Shown here: positions 1 through 10,523 of the stretch, in pieces | Layout: every line of letters begins with the position of its first letter | How positions within the stretch are numbered: the first letter of the stretch is position 1 | NCBI GenBank assembly: GCA_026388755.1 | Contig: JAPLJE010000790.1 | Coordinates: forward strand, 1-17,266 | Reading direction: 5' to 3' | Length of the DNA stretch: 17,266 nt | Source: Deltaproteobacteria bacterium | GTDB lineage: Bacteria; Desulfobacterota; Desulfobacteria; Desulfobacterales; Desulfatirhabdiaceae | Notes under the pieces: model-generated | The model's input: only the letters and a program-made list of their open reading frames with translations | Database searches by the model: none | Told to the model about the DNA's origin: nothing | Made by a program: the position numbers and the translations under genes

Positions 1-2
1 AT

Positions 3-2781
<2,779 letters not shown>

Positions 2782-2814
2782 AATCCTTTTTCGGCGGTTC
2801 ATGATTTTCATTCA

Positions 2815-2829
2815 TTCGGCTAAGCCGAA
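2815..2829 (+). other. Short stem-loop downstream of ligA
   Basis: TTCGGC-TAA-GCCGAA is a perfect 6-bp stem with a 3-nt loop, 34 nt after the ligA stop and before acyP. No T-run follows, so it is not a standard intrinsic terminator. It may only stabilise or pause the transcript. Confidence 0.35.
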
Positions 2830-2873
2830 GGCGCCTCTATTGTTTCAGATTCCCAGCAATAAAAGGATGGGTT

Positions 2874-3155
2874 ATGTCAAAACAGGTCAGGGCAAGAGTT
2901 GTGATCAGCGGAAAGGTTCAGGGTGTATATTTCAGGGCGGAAACCCAGCGTGCTGCCAAACAAAGGAACGTGCTGGGATGGGTCAGAAATCGATCGAACG
3001 GGTCTGTAGAAGCGTTGTTTGAAGGGGATGAGCCCTCTGTGAAGACCATGCTGGAATGGTGCTGGAAGGGTTCACCGTTTTCACGGGTTCAGCATGTGGA
3101 TGTACAGTGGGAAACCTATATGGGCGACTTCGATCGGTTTGAAATTGCCCTTTAG
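2874..3155 (+). CDS. acyP: Acylphosphatase
   Basis: Acylphosphatases hydrolyse the carboxyl-phosphate bond of acyl phosphates such as acetyl phosphate or 1,3-bisphosphoglycerate in the cytoplasm. The 93-residue length is normal for the family. The signature GKVQGVYFR is present with catalytic Arg21, followed by GWVRNRSNGSVE with catalytic Asn39. The start at 2874 is preceded by AAAGGATGGGTT, giving a usable ribosome binding site, and matches the family N-terminus. The gene sits 92 nt after ligA on the same strand and is convergent with the HU gene. Its physiological role in bacteria is generally unclear, and nothing here narrows it. Confidence 0.93.
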   Translation: MSKQVRARVVISGKVQGVYFRAETQRAAKQRNVLGWVRNRSNGSVEALFEGDEPSVKTMLEWCWKGSPFSRVQHVDVQWETYMGDFDRFEIAL

Positions 3156-3163
3156 AAAATTGA

Positions 3164-3214
3164 ATTCACCGCAGGCTTGAGTTTGCAGGAGATCTGCCGG
3201 TTCCTGCGGTGAAT
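3164..3214. terminator. 12-bp inverted repeat between convergent acyP and HU genes
   Basis: ATTCACCGCAGG (3164-3175) and CCTGCGGTGAAT (3203-3214) are perfect complements around a 27-nt loop that itself contains a small GCAG/CTGC stem. It lies exactly between the acyP stop (3155) and the HU stop (3240), which are convergent. A role as a bidirectional terminator is inferred. There is no strong T-run on either side, and the loop is long. Confidence 0.5.
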
Positions 3215-3239
3215 GTCTCAATAAAGAATGCGGCGATTA

Positions 3240-3515
3240 TTATATTCCATCCTTGAGTTTTTTTCCGGGGCGGAACTTAACCACATTGCTCTTTTTGATT
3301 TTAATGGCTTCACCGGTTCGGGGATTGCGACCTTTGCGGGCTTTGCGTGTGGTTTTCAAAAATGTTCCAAAACCTACCAGCGTTACCTTGCCATCTTTTT
3401 TGTCCTTAAGCGCCTTGCCGATACCGTCCATGAAAGAATTGAGCGCTGCGCCAGCGGCTGCCTTGGTAATTCCCGCGTCCTGAGCCATCTTGTCAACCAA
3501 ATCTGATTTTGTCAT
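3240..3515 (-). CDS. hup: HU-family DNA-binding protein
   Basis: HU is a small histone-like dimeric protein that bends and compacts DNA and supports replication and recombination. The 91-residue product has the usual length: an N-terminal helical part beginning MTKSDLVDKMAQ, the core GKVTLVGFGTF, then the DNA-binding beta arm with the GRNPRTGEAIKI motif and the lysine-rich end. The start is preceded by a purine-rich stretch (GGGGGGAAAGAAGAA) acting as ribosome binding site. A TAAAAT hexamer at 3531-3536 could be its -10 box, though no good -35 partner is evident. It is read in the same direction as the ftsY fragment upstream but is probably transcribed on its own. The symbol hup is generic; HupA versus HupB cannot be assigned. 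Confidence 0.93.
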   Translation of the reverse strand: MTKSDLVDKMAQDAGITKAAAGAALNSFMDGIGKALKDKKDGKVTLVGFGTFLKTTRKARKGRNPRTGEAIKIKKSNVVKFRPGKKLKDGI

Positions 3516-3574
3516 TTCTTCTTTCCCCCCATTTTAGATTGTTTGTAGTTCATGAACCAGGCTATTTGTAATGT

Positions 3575-3805
3575 TTACAGAACACTGTGGATGATGTCAA
3601 CAGAAAATCTTTGTTTGTCAACAGTTAATGACTTCAAAACGAAAAAAAACGGCATTTCAATAAAATTTTCCGGATTCATATAATCTATAACAAGTAATTG
3701 ACCTTTTTGTTCGGCCTTTAATGTTCCGGTATTTATATATCCCATTAAACATTCATCACTATCAAACTTAAATGTTTTACCTCTTTTTGTAACCACTTCA
3801 GCTCC
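3575..3805 (-). pseudogene. NosL-like protein C-terminal remnant fused out of frame behind ftsY
   Basis: Right after the point where FtsY homology ends, the next frame reads GAEVVTKRGKTFKFDSDEC and runs 76 codons to a TAA at 3575. The pattern (GAE..T..GK.FKFD...C...Y, then LLVIDYMNP and a FFVLKS segment) resembles the C-terminal half of NosL-like copper lipoproteins as found in Bacteroidetes. This is recognition from memory, not a search. The N-terminal signal sequence and metal-binding CxxCxM part are absent: upstream codons in this frame hit a stop at 3823. The stretch is clearly AT-rich (about one third G+C by eye) compared with ftsY. I read it as the tail of a second gene joined to ftsY by deletion or misassembly. 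It is not expressed as a normal protein here unless translation starts at the GTG at 3796. Confidence 0.5.
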
Positions 3806-4731
3806 AAGGGAAGTTTCAGATCATGACAGATACTGATTACGATTCCGCCTTTGGCGGTTCCATCCAGCTTGGTCAGTGCCAGCGCAGTTACCCCAATGGA
3901 TTCATGAAACAAACGTGCTTGTGAAATGGCATTCTGACCGGTTGTCGCATCCAGGATCAGAAGTGTTTCATGCGGTGCATTCGGGATCTTTTTGGAAACA
4001 GATCTTCTGATTTTTTTCAGTTCCTCCATCAGGTTGACGCGTGTATGGAGCCTTCCGGCCGTATCAACGATAACAACGTCCATATCTCGAGCAATTGCAG
4101 CTTCAACACCATCAAAGGCAACAGCCGCAGGGTCTGCATTGGGTTTGTTTCTGACGATTTCAGCGCCGGACCGCTCCGCCCATATAGTCAATTGTTCAAC
4201 GGCGGCTGCCCTGAAAGTATCCGCAGCAGCAATCAATACTTTTTTCCCGTCATGAGCAAACTGAGCAGCCAGTTTTCCGATGGTAGTGGTTTTTCCAACG
4301 CCATTGACTCCGACAACCATGATGATGAGGGGCCTGGAAACCGTATCCGGAACAGCGACCGTGACATTCAATAATTCCAGGATTTCCTGCTTGAGAGCCT
4401 TTTTGAATCCGTCTGAATCCAGTTTTTCCGATGAAAACTTTTCGGATATGCCCTGGATCAAATCAGTAGCCATTTTAACCCCGATATCTGCGGAAATCAA
4501 AATCTCTTCCAATTCTTCCAGCAGTTCATCGTCTATCTGACGCTTTCCGACAAAGAGTTTGTCAATGTCTGTTGTTAGAACCTGACGGGTTTTCGAAAGA
4601 CCTTCTTTGAGTTTCTGGATCAGACCGCGAGGGGGTAGCGGGGCGGTTGGCGGTGATGAAGAAGTTTTATCCTTCTCCGGCGGAAGGGAATCTTCCGTAT
4701 CCTTATTTTTCCTGAACCAATTTAATGCCAT
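3745..4731 (-). CDS. ftsY: Signal recognition particle receptor FtsY, C-terminus replaced
   Basis: FtsY is the SRP receptor GTPase that docks ribosome-SRP complexes at the inner membrane. The 328-residue product shows an acidic/proline-rich leader, the four-helix N domain (about 36-120), and the G domain with G1 GVNGVGKTT (141-149), DTFRAAA (171-177), DTAGR (223-227) and TKLDGTAKGG (287-296). Homology stops at Leu309. The expected end, roughly 30 residues carrying the GVGE nucleotide-closing loop and the DLxxF helix, is missing and is replaced by 19 unrelated residues ending at a frame-shifted stop. The start has AAGGGAT 6 nt upstream. Because FtsY is normally essential and this end helps form the GTP site, this copy is probably non-functional, or the sequence is chimeric. 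Confidence 0.88.
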   Translation of the reverse strand: MALNWFRKNKDTEDSLPPEKDKTSSSPPTAPLPPRGLIQKLKEGLSKTRQVLTTDIDKLFVGKRQIDDELLEELEEILISADIGVKMATDLIQGISEKFSSEKLDSDGFKKALKQEILELLNVTVAVPDTVSRPLIIMVVGVNGVGKTTTIGKLAAQFAHDGKKVLIAAADTFRAAAVEQLTIWAERSGAEIVRNKPNADPAAVAFDGVEAAIARDMDVVIVDTAGRLHTRVNLMEELKKIRRSVSKKIPNAPHETLLILDATTGQNAISQARLFHESIGVTALALTKLDGTAKGGIVISICHDLKLPLELKWLQKEVKHLSLIVMNV

Positions 4732-4830
4732 TGAAATCCCTTATATTCTTAGCAGGCAAGAGGCCGAATTCGCCTTCTTATCCTACAAAATGCTCATATA
4801 GCCCCATGGTATGCAGAAAGCAGACAGGGG

Positions 4831-5604
4831 TCAATGCAGAATCTGACTGAGAAAGAGTTTGGTCCGGTCATTTTGAGGATTATCAAAAAATGCTTCCGGT
4901 GTGTTGGATTCCACAATCTGACCAAAATCCATGAAGAGTACCCGATGTGCGACGCTTTTGGCAAAACCCATTTCATGGGACACCACGATCATGGTCATTC
5001 CTTCCTGGGCCAGGCTGATCATAACATCCAGAACCTCCTTGACCATTTCAGGGTCCAGGGCGGAGGTGGGTTCATCGAACAGCATGATATTGGGCTTCAT
5101 GCAAAGACTTCTGGCAATGGCCACGCGCTGCTGGTGACCTCCGGAAAGTTGTCCCGGAAATTTTCTGGCCTGCTCAGCGATATGGACTTTTTCCAGATAA
5201 TACATGGCTGTTTTTTCTGCTTCGATTCTGGGGATTTTTCGAACCCATATGGGCCCCAGGGTCAGATTTTCCAGAATGGTCAGGTGGGGAAACAAATTGA
5301 AATGCTGAAATACCATGCCCACTTCAGCCCGTATCTTTTCAACATTTTTAATATGGCTGGTCAGCTCCGTGCCATCCACAATAATTTTCCCTCGCTGATG
5401 CTCTTCCAGTCGGTTTATGCAGCGGATCAGTGTGGATTTGCCAGAACCCGACGGGCCGCAGATGACAATCCGCTCTCCCTTTCGTATGGTCAGATTGATG
5501 CCGCGCAGGACATGAAAGTCGCCATACCATTTGTGCATATCAATTATTTCTATGACTTCTTTGGTTTCAGGAAGATTTATAGCGGTTGCGGGAGTTGCAT
5601 TCAT
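4831..5604 (-). CDS. aapP: Polar amino-acid ABC transporter ATP-binding protein (AapP/GlnQ type)
   Basis: This is the ATPase of the aapJQMP importer, hydrolysing ATP on the cytoplasmic face to drive amino-acid uptake. The 257-residue product has Walker A GPSGSGKS (50-57), Q-loop Gln100, signature LSGGHQQR (153-160), Walker B IMLFDEPT (173-180), D-loop SALD and switch His210. The signature has His where most relatives have Gln (LSGGQQQR), a mild variation. The start has GGAG 6 nt upstream. It is the last gene of the operon, 130 nt after aapM. This is a high-confidence family call; Aap rather than Gln is chosen because of the neighbouring long permeases. Confidence 0.94.
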   Translation of the reverse strand: MNATPATAINLPETKEVIEIIDMHKWYGDFHVLRGINLTIRKGERIVICGPSGSGKSTLIRCINRLEEHQRGKIIVDGTELTSHIKNVEKIRAEVGMVFQHFNLFPHLTILENLTLGPIWVRKIPRIEAEKTAMYYLEKVHIAEQARKFPGQLSGGHQQRVAIARSLCMKPNIMLFDEPTSALDPEMVKEVLDVMISLAQEGMTMIVVSHEMGFAKSVAHRVLFMDFGQIVESNTPEAFFDNPQNDRTKLFLSQILH

Positions 5605-5734
5605 GAACGCTCCGTAATTAACAAATGAAAATGCTGGGCATGTCAGCTGTCAGCAAAGCATGAAAGTAAAATCTGGCTAAATAAAATTTCATATTTTTTG
5701 ACTATCGTCCGCCACTTGTTGCCAATGACAGTTT

Positions 5735-6841
5735 TTATGATGACATCCCCAGCTCTTTTTCCAGTTTTCTGCTGTAATTGGACATGGTGTAGCAGCAGAT
5801 AAAATAAATGCAGGCCAGGAAAAAAAAAGCTTCCGTGGAAAATCCCATCCAGCTTGGATTGGCCAATGTTGTCTGAGTTGTTTTGAGGATATCATATAAG
5901 CCGATGATAACCACCAGAGACGTATCCTTGAATGCGGAAATCAGGATGCTGACAGAAGGTGGAATAACGATTTTCAGCGCCTGGGGAAGGATGATCAGGC
6001 GCATGGTCTGGACATAATTCAGTCCCAGGGATTCTGCCGCCTCGTACTGGCCTCTGGCGATTCCCTGAAGGCCGCCGCGAACCACTTCGGCGATGTAGGC
6101 GGCCGTAAACAGGATAATGGCAACCTGCGCCCGCAGAATCTTGTTTATGGTGATGCCTTCGGGCAAAAACAGTGGAAAAATGACTGCTGACATAAAGAGC
6201 AGGCTGACCAGGGGAACGCCTCGGATCATTTCGATGTAAATGATGCTAAGAGTTTTTATGGCCGGCATTTTGGACCTTCTGCCTAGTGCCAGCAAAACCC
6301 CCAGCGGATAGGCAGCGGTCAGTCCGAAAACCGCCAGAAGAAACGTCAGGGGCAGCCCCCCCCATTGCGTGCTCTCAACTGGAGCAAGTCCCAGCATTCC
6401 CCCCTTCATCAGAATGGCCATGCAAAAAAAACCTGCGACCCAGGCATAGAAAAGGAGGCGTTTCCAGAATTTCCGATTTCTGCTGATCAGCAGCAGGCTG
6501 ATCAGCAGAATCATTGCCAACAGGGGCCGCCATTGGAGTTCATGGGGGAAAAATCCGAACAGGATAAAGCGGTAGTTTGCTGAAATGATAGACCAGCATG
6601 CCCCATCCACGGATCGGCATTCCACGGCAGTGCTTGTCCAAAGGCTGTCTACAAAAATCCACCGGATCAGAGGCGGAAGAATTTTCCCAAGGAAAAGAAG
6701 TGTGATAAGGGTCAGCACCGAATTAAATATGCCGTTAAACAGATTCGATTTGATCCATCCAATAATCCCAATGCTGGTCAAGGGAGGCTTGATATCGTCT
6801 GAATGACTATTCAAAGATTGTTTGGAATGCTGTGTTGTCAT
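5735..6841 (-). CDS. aapM: Amino-acid ABC transporter permease AapM
   Basis: This inner-membrane permease subunit pairs with AapQ to form the channel of a general L-amino-acid importer. The product is 368 residues from the ATG at 6841, with about eight predicted membrane segments and a long N-terminal extension before the transport domain, as is usual for AapM. The C-terminal half carries the EAA loop EAAESLGLNYVQTMRLIILP that contacts AapP. The frame is open to a TTG at 6880, only 4 nt after the aapQ stop. This would add 13 residues and give tight coupling; neither start has a strong ribosome binding site, so the start is uncertain. A 15-nt tandem repeat encodes part of a Leu-rich membrane segment near 6483-6508. 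Confidence 0.92.
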   Translation of the reverse strand: MTTQHSKQSLNSHSDDIKPPLTSIGIIGWIKSNLFNGIFNSVLTLITLLFLGKILPPLIRWIFVDSLWTSTAVECRSVDGACWSIISANYRFILFGFFPHELQWRPLLAMILLISLLLISRNRKFWKRLLFYAWVAGFFCMAILMKGGMLGLAPVESTQWGGLPLTFLLAVFGLTAAYPLGVLLALGRRSKMPAIKTLSIIYIEMIRGVPLVSLLFMSAVIFPLFLPEGITINKILRAQVAIILFTAAYIAEVVRGGLQGIARGQYEAAESLGLNYVQTMRLIILPQALKIVIPPSVSILISAFKDTSLVVIIGLYDILKTTQTTLANPSWMGFSTEAFFFLACIYFICCYTMSNYSRKLEKELGMSS

Positions 6842-6884
6842 AAAACATTCAGATCCGCTTTCAGGTTTAGCTCCAAGCAAATAA

Positions 6885-8075
6885 TCATCGTTCGATCAGT
6901 GCAATTTTTTTATTGTACCAGTTCATGAATGCCGAGGTAAGCAGACTGAAAATGAGATAGACCACCATGATCAGCGCAACGCCTTCTATGGCCTGGCCGG
7001 TCTGATTAATGGTGGTGTTGGCGACGGAAACAAAATCCGGAAATCCAATGGCAACGGCCAGGGAGCTGTTTTTGGTGAGATTGAGCATCTGGCTGGTCAA
7101 AGGCGGAACAATGATGCGAAGCGACTGGGGAAGGATAACAAGATTCAGGGTCTGCCAGGGTTTTAATCCCAGGGACATGGCTGCCTCGGTTTGGCCCTTG
7201 CTGACCGCCTGAATTCCAGACCGGACGATTTCCGCCACAAAAGCGGCGGTATAAAGCACCAGCCCCAGCAGTAGTGCGGTAAATTCCGGGCTGACATTGA
7301 TTCCACCGGTAAAATTAAAGCCTGAAAGCCGAGGCATGTCCATGGCCGTCGGAGTCCCGAAAATTATCCAGGTGATCAGGGGAAACCCCAGTAAAATAGC
7401 AGATCCTGTGCTGAACACCGGAAAAGCCAGGCCTGTCCGGTCCTGCCTTTTCATAGCCCATTTGCGAACAAAATATACACATATACATCCAATCAGGAAG
7501 ACAATGGCGATATACTTATAAGCCGGGTGGGGCTCAGGGATGCCAAAGGCCAGTCCTCTGTTACAAAGAAACATGCCTGGAAGCGGTTCCATCGCATTTC
7601 GGGGAGAGGGAAGCGAATCGTAAAAAACAGCATACCAGAAGATCAGTTGAAGCAATATGGGGATATTCTGGAAGAATTCAATATAAGCTGCTGCCAGTCG
7701 CGAAACCAGCCAATTTGAGGACAGCCTGGCAACGCCAACGAATGTTCCCAGCAGGGTTGTCAGGATAATTCCCACAAAGGCAACCTTAAGGGTATTCAGG
7801 ATGCCAACGAGCAGGGCTCTGGCATAGTTGCTGGCCGCTGAATAGCGGATCAGCGACTCTCCGATCTCAAACGATGCCTCTCTTTCCAGAAAATGGAAAC
7901 CGGTTGCAATGGACTGCCGGTGAAGGTTTGTCACGGTATTGGAAAAAAGATAGTAGCCGATGAAGCCGACCACAGCAAGGGTTGCCAATTGATACACAAT
8001 GGCTCTCTTGGCAGGGTCATGCCAGAAAGGGATGGAATTTTCAGATTCTTTCGTTGATGGCAAGGAGAAGTCCAA
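6885..8075 (-). CDS. aapQ: Amino-acid ABC transporter permease AapQ
   Basis: This is the partner permease of AapM in the amino-acid importer. The 396-residue product begins with a cytoplasmic tail (IPFWHDPAKR is typical of AapQ), a first membrane segment near residues 28-45, a periplasmic stretch, then the permease core. The EAA loop EAAMSLGLKPWQTLNLVILP lies in the last third. The start codon must be TTG at 8075: an in-frame TAG lies two codons upstream, and the first ATG is far inside the conserved core. No clear Shine-Dalgarno sequence precedes it, so translation may be weak or coupled in some other way. It follows aapJ by about 180 nt and precedes aapM by a few nt. Confidence 0.93.
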   Translation of the reverse strand: MDFSLPSTKESENSIPFWHDPAKRAIVYQLATLAVVGFIGYYLFSNTVTNLHRQSIATGFHFLEREASFEIGESLIRYSAASNYARALLVGILNTLKVAFVGIILTTLLGTFVGVARLSSNWLVSRLAAAYIEFFQNIPILLQLIFWYAVFYDSLPSPRNAMEPLPGMFLCNRGLAFGIPEPHPAYKYIAIVFLIGCICVYFVRKWAMKRQDRTGLAFPVFSTGSAILLGFPLITWIIFGTPTAMDMPRLSGFNFTGGINVSPEFTALLLGLVLYTAAFVAEIVRSGIQAVSKGQTEAAMSLGLKPWQTLNLVILPQSLRIIVPPLTSQMLNLTKNSSLAVAIGFPDFVSVANTTINQTGQAIEGVALIMVVYLIFSLLTSAFMNWYNKKIALIER

Positions 8076-8203
8076 ATGCTAATAAGTGGTCAGTATTCAG
8101 TCATAAAAAATTTCTTGAACTGCCGGCGCTCTGCAATAAGCAGTCTGCGCTTCCATGGATCTTTCACGGCAATCATTCCGGGCAATATTTCTGTTTATCC
8201 TTA

Positions 8204-8228
8204 TGCAGGGCTGTCGGTGTACCCTGCA
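8204..8228 (-). other. Stem-loop between aapJ and aapQ
   Basis: TGCAGGG (8204-8210) and CCCTGCA (8222-8228) form a perfect 7-bp stem with an 11-nt loop, just after the aapJ stop on the minus strand. No T-run follows. In binding-protein transport operons such a hairpin often protects the upstream mRNA so the binding protein outnumbers the permease; that role is inferred here. Confidence 0.45.
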
Positions 8229-8256
8229 CAAGAAGATGACGGTAAGATTTGACAGT

Positions 8257-9276
8257 CTATTTGAACGGAGGTGAATACATCAATCCGCCGTTAACCCACA
8301 GTGCGTTCAGACCGCGTTCCAGAGCCAATGGTGTTTTTGGGCCGACATTGCGATCAAACACCTCGGAGTAATTGCCAACCTGTTTGACGATGTTGTAGGC
8401 AAAATTTTCTTCCAGACCCAGGGCTTTTCCGTTTCCGGGGACGACTCCCAAAAACCGCTGGACAGAAGGATTGGTGCTTTTAAGCATTTCATCCACATTT
8501 TTTGATGTAATGCCCAGTTCCTCAGCTTCAATCATGGCCAGAACCGCATAATTGACAACGTCTTTCCACTGGTTGTCACCATGACGAACTGCCGGCGCCA
8601 GGGGCTCTTTGGAAATAATTTCCGGTAAAATGATATAATCTGCCGGATTCGGCGCTACCGACCTGGCGCCAGCCAGTTGAGAGGCATCTGATGTCAGGCA
8701 ATCGCAACGGCCGGCGAAGAACGCTTTGTTCAACTCGGCGTTGTTTTCAATGACAACGGGTTTCATTTTCATGTTTTTGGAGCGGAAATAATCTGCGACA
8801 TTCTGTTCGGTGGTCGTTCCGGGAAGAACGCATACCGTTGCGCCATCCAGCTCTTTAGCGCTTTTGATGTTCATTTTTTTCGGAACCAGAAAGCCCTGTC
8901 CATCATAATAATTGACCTGGGCAAAATCAAGACCCAGGGAGGTGTCGCGGCTCAGGGTCATGGTGGCGTTGCGGCACAGAACGTCCACTTCACCGGACTG
9001 AAGTGCTGTAAAGCGTTGAACAGCGGTCAGCGGAATAAACTTGATTTTTTTGGCATCACCGAATATTGCCGCGGCAATCGCCCGTCCGGTATCCACGTCC
9101 AGTCCTTTCCATTCCCCTTTTTCATCGGGAATGCCGAACCCGGCCAACTGGCCGTTGACGCCAACCTGGACAAATCCCTTGGCCTTGACATCATCCAGCG
9201 TGCCTGCATTGGCAATGCCTGTGGCAAGGACTATGACAGTAACAAATACCCAAACCCATAACTTTTGTAATTTCAT
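8257..9276 (-). CDS. aapJ: Periplasmic amino-acid-binding protein AapJ
   Basis: This is the solute-binding protein that captures amino acids in the periplasm and delivers them to AapQM. The 339-residue length is typical of AapJ. It starts with a Sec signal peptide (MKLQK, then a hydrophobic run, likely cleaved after ANA at about residue 24). The mature part begins GTLDDVKAKGFVQVGVNG and contains the family region GEVDVLCRNATMTLSRD followed by DFAQVNYYDGQGFLVP. An excellent AAGGAGG ribosome binding site lies just before the ATG, in contrast to the poor one of aapQ. It is the first gene of the operon. Specificity (broad or acidic/polar L-amino acids) is inferred from the family. Confidence 0.95.
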   Translation of the reverse strand: MKLQKLWVWVFVTVIVLATGIANAGTLDDVKAKGFVQVGVNGQLAGFGIPDEKGEWKGLDVDTGRAIAAAIFGDAKKIKFIPLTAVQRFTALQSGEVDVLCRNATMTLSRDTSLGLDFAQVNYYDGQGFLVPKKMNIKSAKELDGATVCVLPGTTTEQNVADYFRSKNMKMKPVVIENNAELNKAFFAGRCDCLTSDASQLAGARSVAPNPADYIILPEIISKEPLAPAVRHGDNQWKDVVNYAVLAMIEAEELGITSKNVDEMLKSTNPSVQRFLGVVPGNGKALGLEENFAYNIVKQVGNYSEVFDRNVGPKTPLALERGLNALWVNGGLMYSPPFK

Positions 9277-9734
9277 CTTGTCCTCCTTTAGGTGTTGTGG
9301 ATATGAATCTGCTTCAGTGATTTGAATCGTCTTGATTGTTCAATTTGATACCATACAAGCTTTAATAATGGCAAGAGAAAAGGGGACTTGCCTTTGGATG
9401 GCGATTTTTAAATGTCCATGATCAGTTCGACAGTTTAGAAAGAATGCTGTGTTGTATTTTCAAATGTTTCAGGATTGAATCAGTTCAGTTGTTTCCATAT
9501 TATTTTGTTTTAAGTTAGAGAGCATTTCTCTGTCAATGGAAAATGATTCTGTACAGCAATTCTCACTGAAGGTTCAAGATTATGAGAAGGGATCAAGGAA
9601 GTCAACCAAAGTGAAAACAATTTAGGACAGGTATATTCAAAAGTGATCGAGGGTGATCGTATTTATTCTGGATTTGCTGTTATGAACTTGGGGTGGGAAG
9701 CAGAATGCGTGTGTTTGGAAATGGCTTTGCTCTC
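9277..9734. other. Non-coding leader of the aap operon
   Basis: No convincing gene is seen in this stretch between aapJ and the insertion sequence. It should hold the aap promoter on the minus strand. One weak candidate is TTGCCA, 18 nt, TATCAA, overlapping the inverted repeat near 9370. A 29-codon frame from an ATG at about 9537 on the plus strand lacks a ribosome binding site and is not called. Confidence 0.4.
9370..9392. promoter_or_regulatory. Possible operator: GGCAAG-N11-CTTGCC
   Basis: This 6-bp inverted repeat with an 11-nt spacer lies about 95-115 nt upstream of the aapJ start and overlaps a weak -35-like TTGCCA on the minus strand. Its symmetry and position suit a regulator binding site. 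No known motif is recognised. Confidence 0.3.
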
Positions 9735-9788
9735 TTGAGCGAATTGGCCGATGATAATAATGGGTTCAGTAGTTACCAGGTTTTATGG

Positions 9789-10523
9789 TTAGGGCGGTCT
9801 TATTTCAGGTGGATTCCAGATGAAGTTGAGCATATGTTCCCAGTCGTTGAAGCAGAGCACTCGAAAGGTGCAGCGCAGTTGGTTCCAGTATTCCTTGCGG
9901 GAGGTGAACTTTGACCGGCAGCGCTGATAGATTGGATCGCACAGATCCAGTATTTGATGGATAAAAAAGGCCAAGAGGTTCAGAACAAAAAAATTCATCG
10001 ACAGGTTTTTTTTGCCGTGTCCGAAGTTATGTTCGATGTGATAGCCCTGATTTTTTAAAGTATTGAAGGTTTCATTTTCGATCTTCCAACGGGCTCTACC
10101 CGCCTGAACCATTTCGGCGATATTGTTTTTACTGACAGGCAGATCAGTCACCCAACTGTTTTGATAAACAATTTTGTCATTATCGCGGATATGATATTGA
10201 AAGAAATTGATTTGATCGGCATTTGCAGTACCGTTTAAGGGAACATCCGTGACCCATTGATACAGATGGGTTCGACCTTTTTTATCCGTAGTTGTGAGAC
10301 TGCTCCCTGCATTCAGACCTGTGAGCTCGTGTACCCACTGAAAAAGGATTTTGTGATCATCTGGTTTAGCCACCAGGATAAATGACATGACCTGTTCCTT
10401 GAGCAGATCAACAAAGGGCTGTTTGGAATAAAGGTCATCAGCGACGATAATCATTTTAAGCTTTGGATGCTGTTTTCGGATCATTTGAAGCGCTCTTTTG
10501 GCAGCATTGATTTCACAATCCTG
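9789..10523 (-). pseudogene. Transposase, C-terminal part (-1 frame)
   Basis: This is the second half of the DDE transposase. Read from CAG at 10523 in the -1 frame, it begins QDCEINAAKRALQ, continuous with the first half, and runs to TAA at 9789. It carries the second catalytic Asp (IIVADDLYSKQPF) and the third-residue region WKIENETFNTLKNQGYH, with the Glu of the DDE triad, followed by EHNFGHG. Joined with the first part the protein would be 434 residues, a normal size for such transposases. Translation needs either a -1 ribosomal frameshift or repair of a missing A. An internal ATG at 10484 could start a catalytically incomplete fragment. Confidence 0.85.

Noticed and set aside
4834..5628. 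264-codon open frame on the plus strand antisense to aapP
   Set aside because: It mirrors aapP, which has every ABC motif. The antisense translation shows no recognisable domain.
6483..6508. Two copies of CTGATCAGCAG with 15-nt period inside aapM
   Set aside because: It encodes a Leu/Ile-rich membrane helix on the minus strand; explained by repetitive hydrophobic codons.
9537..9626. 29-codon frame beginning MENDSVQQFSLKV
   Set aside because: No ribosome binding site, no similarity; lies in the aap leader.
9693..9914. 73-codon plus-strand frame at the left end of the insertion sequence
   Set aside because: It overlaps the conserved transposase C-terminus antisense and has no recognisable features.
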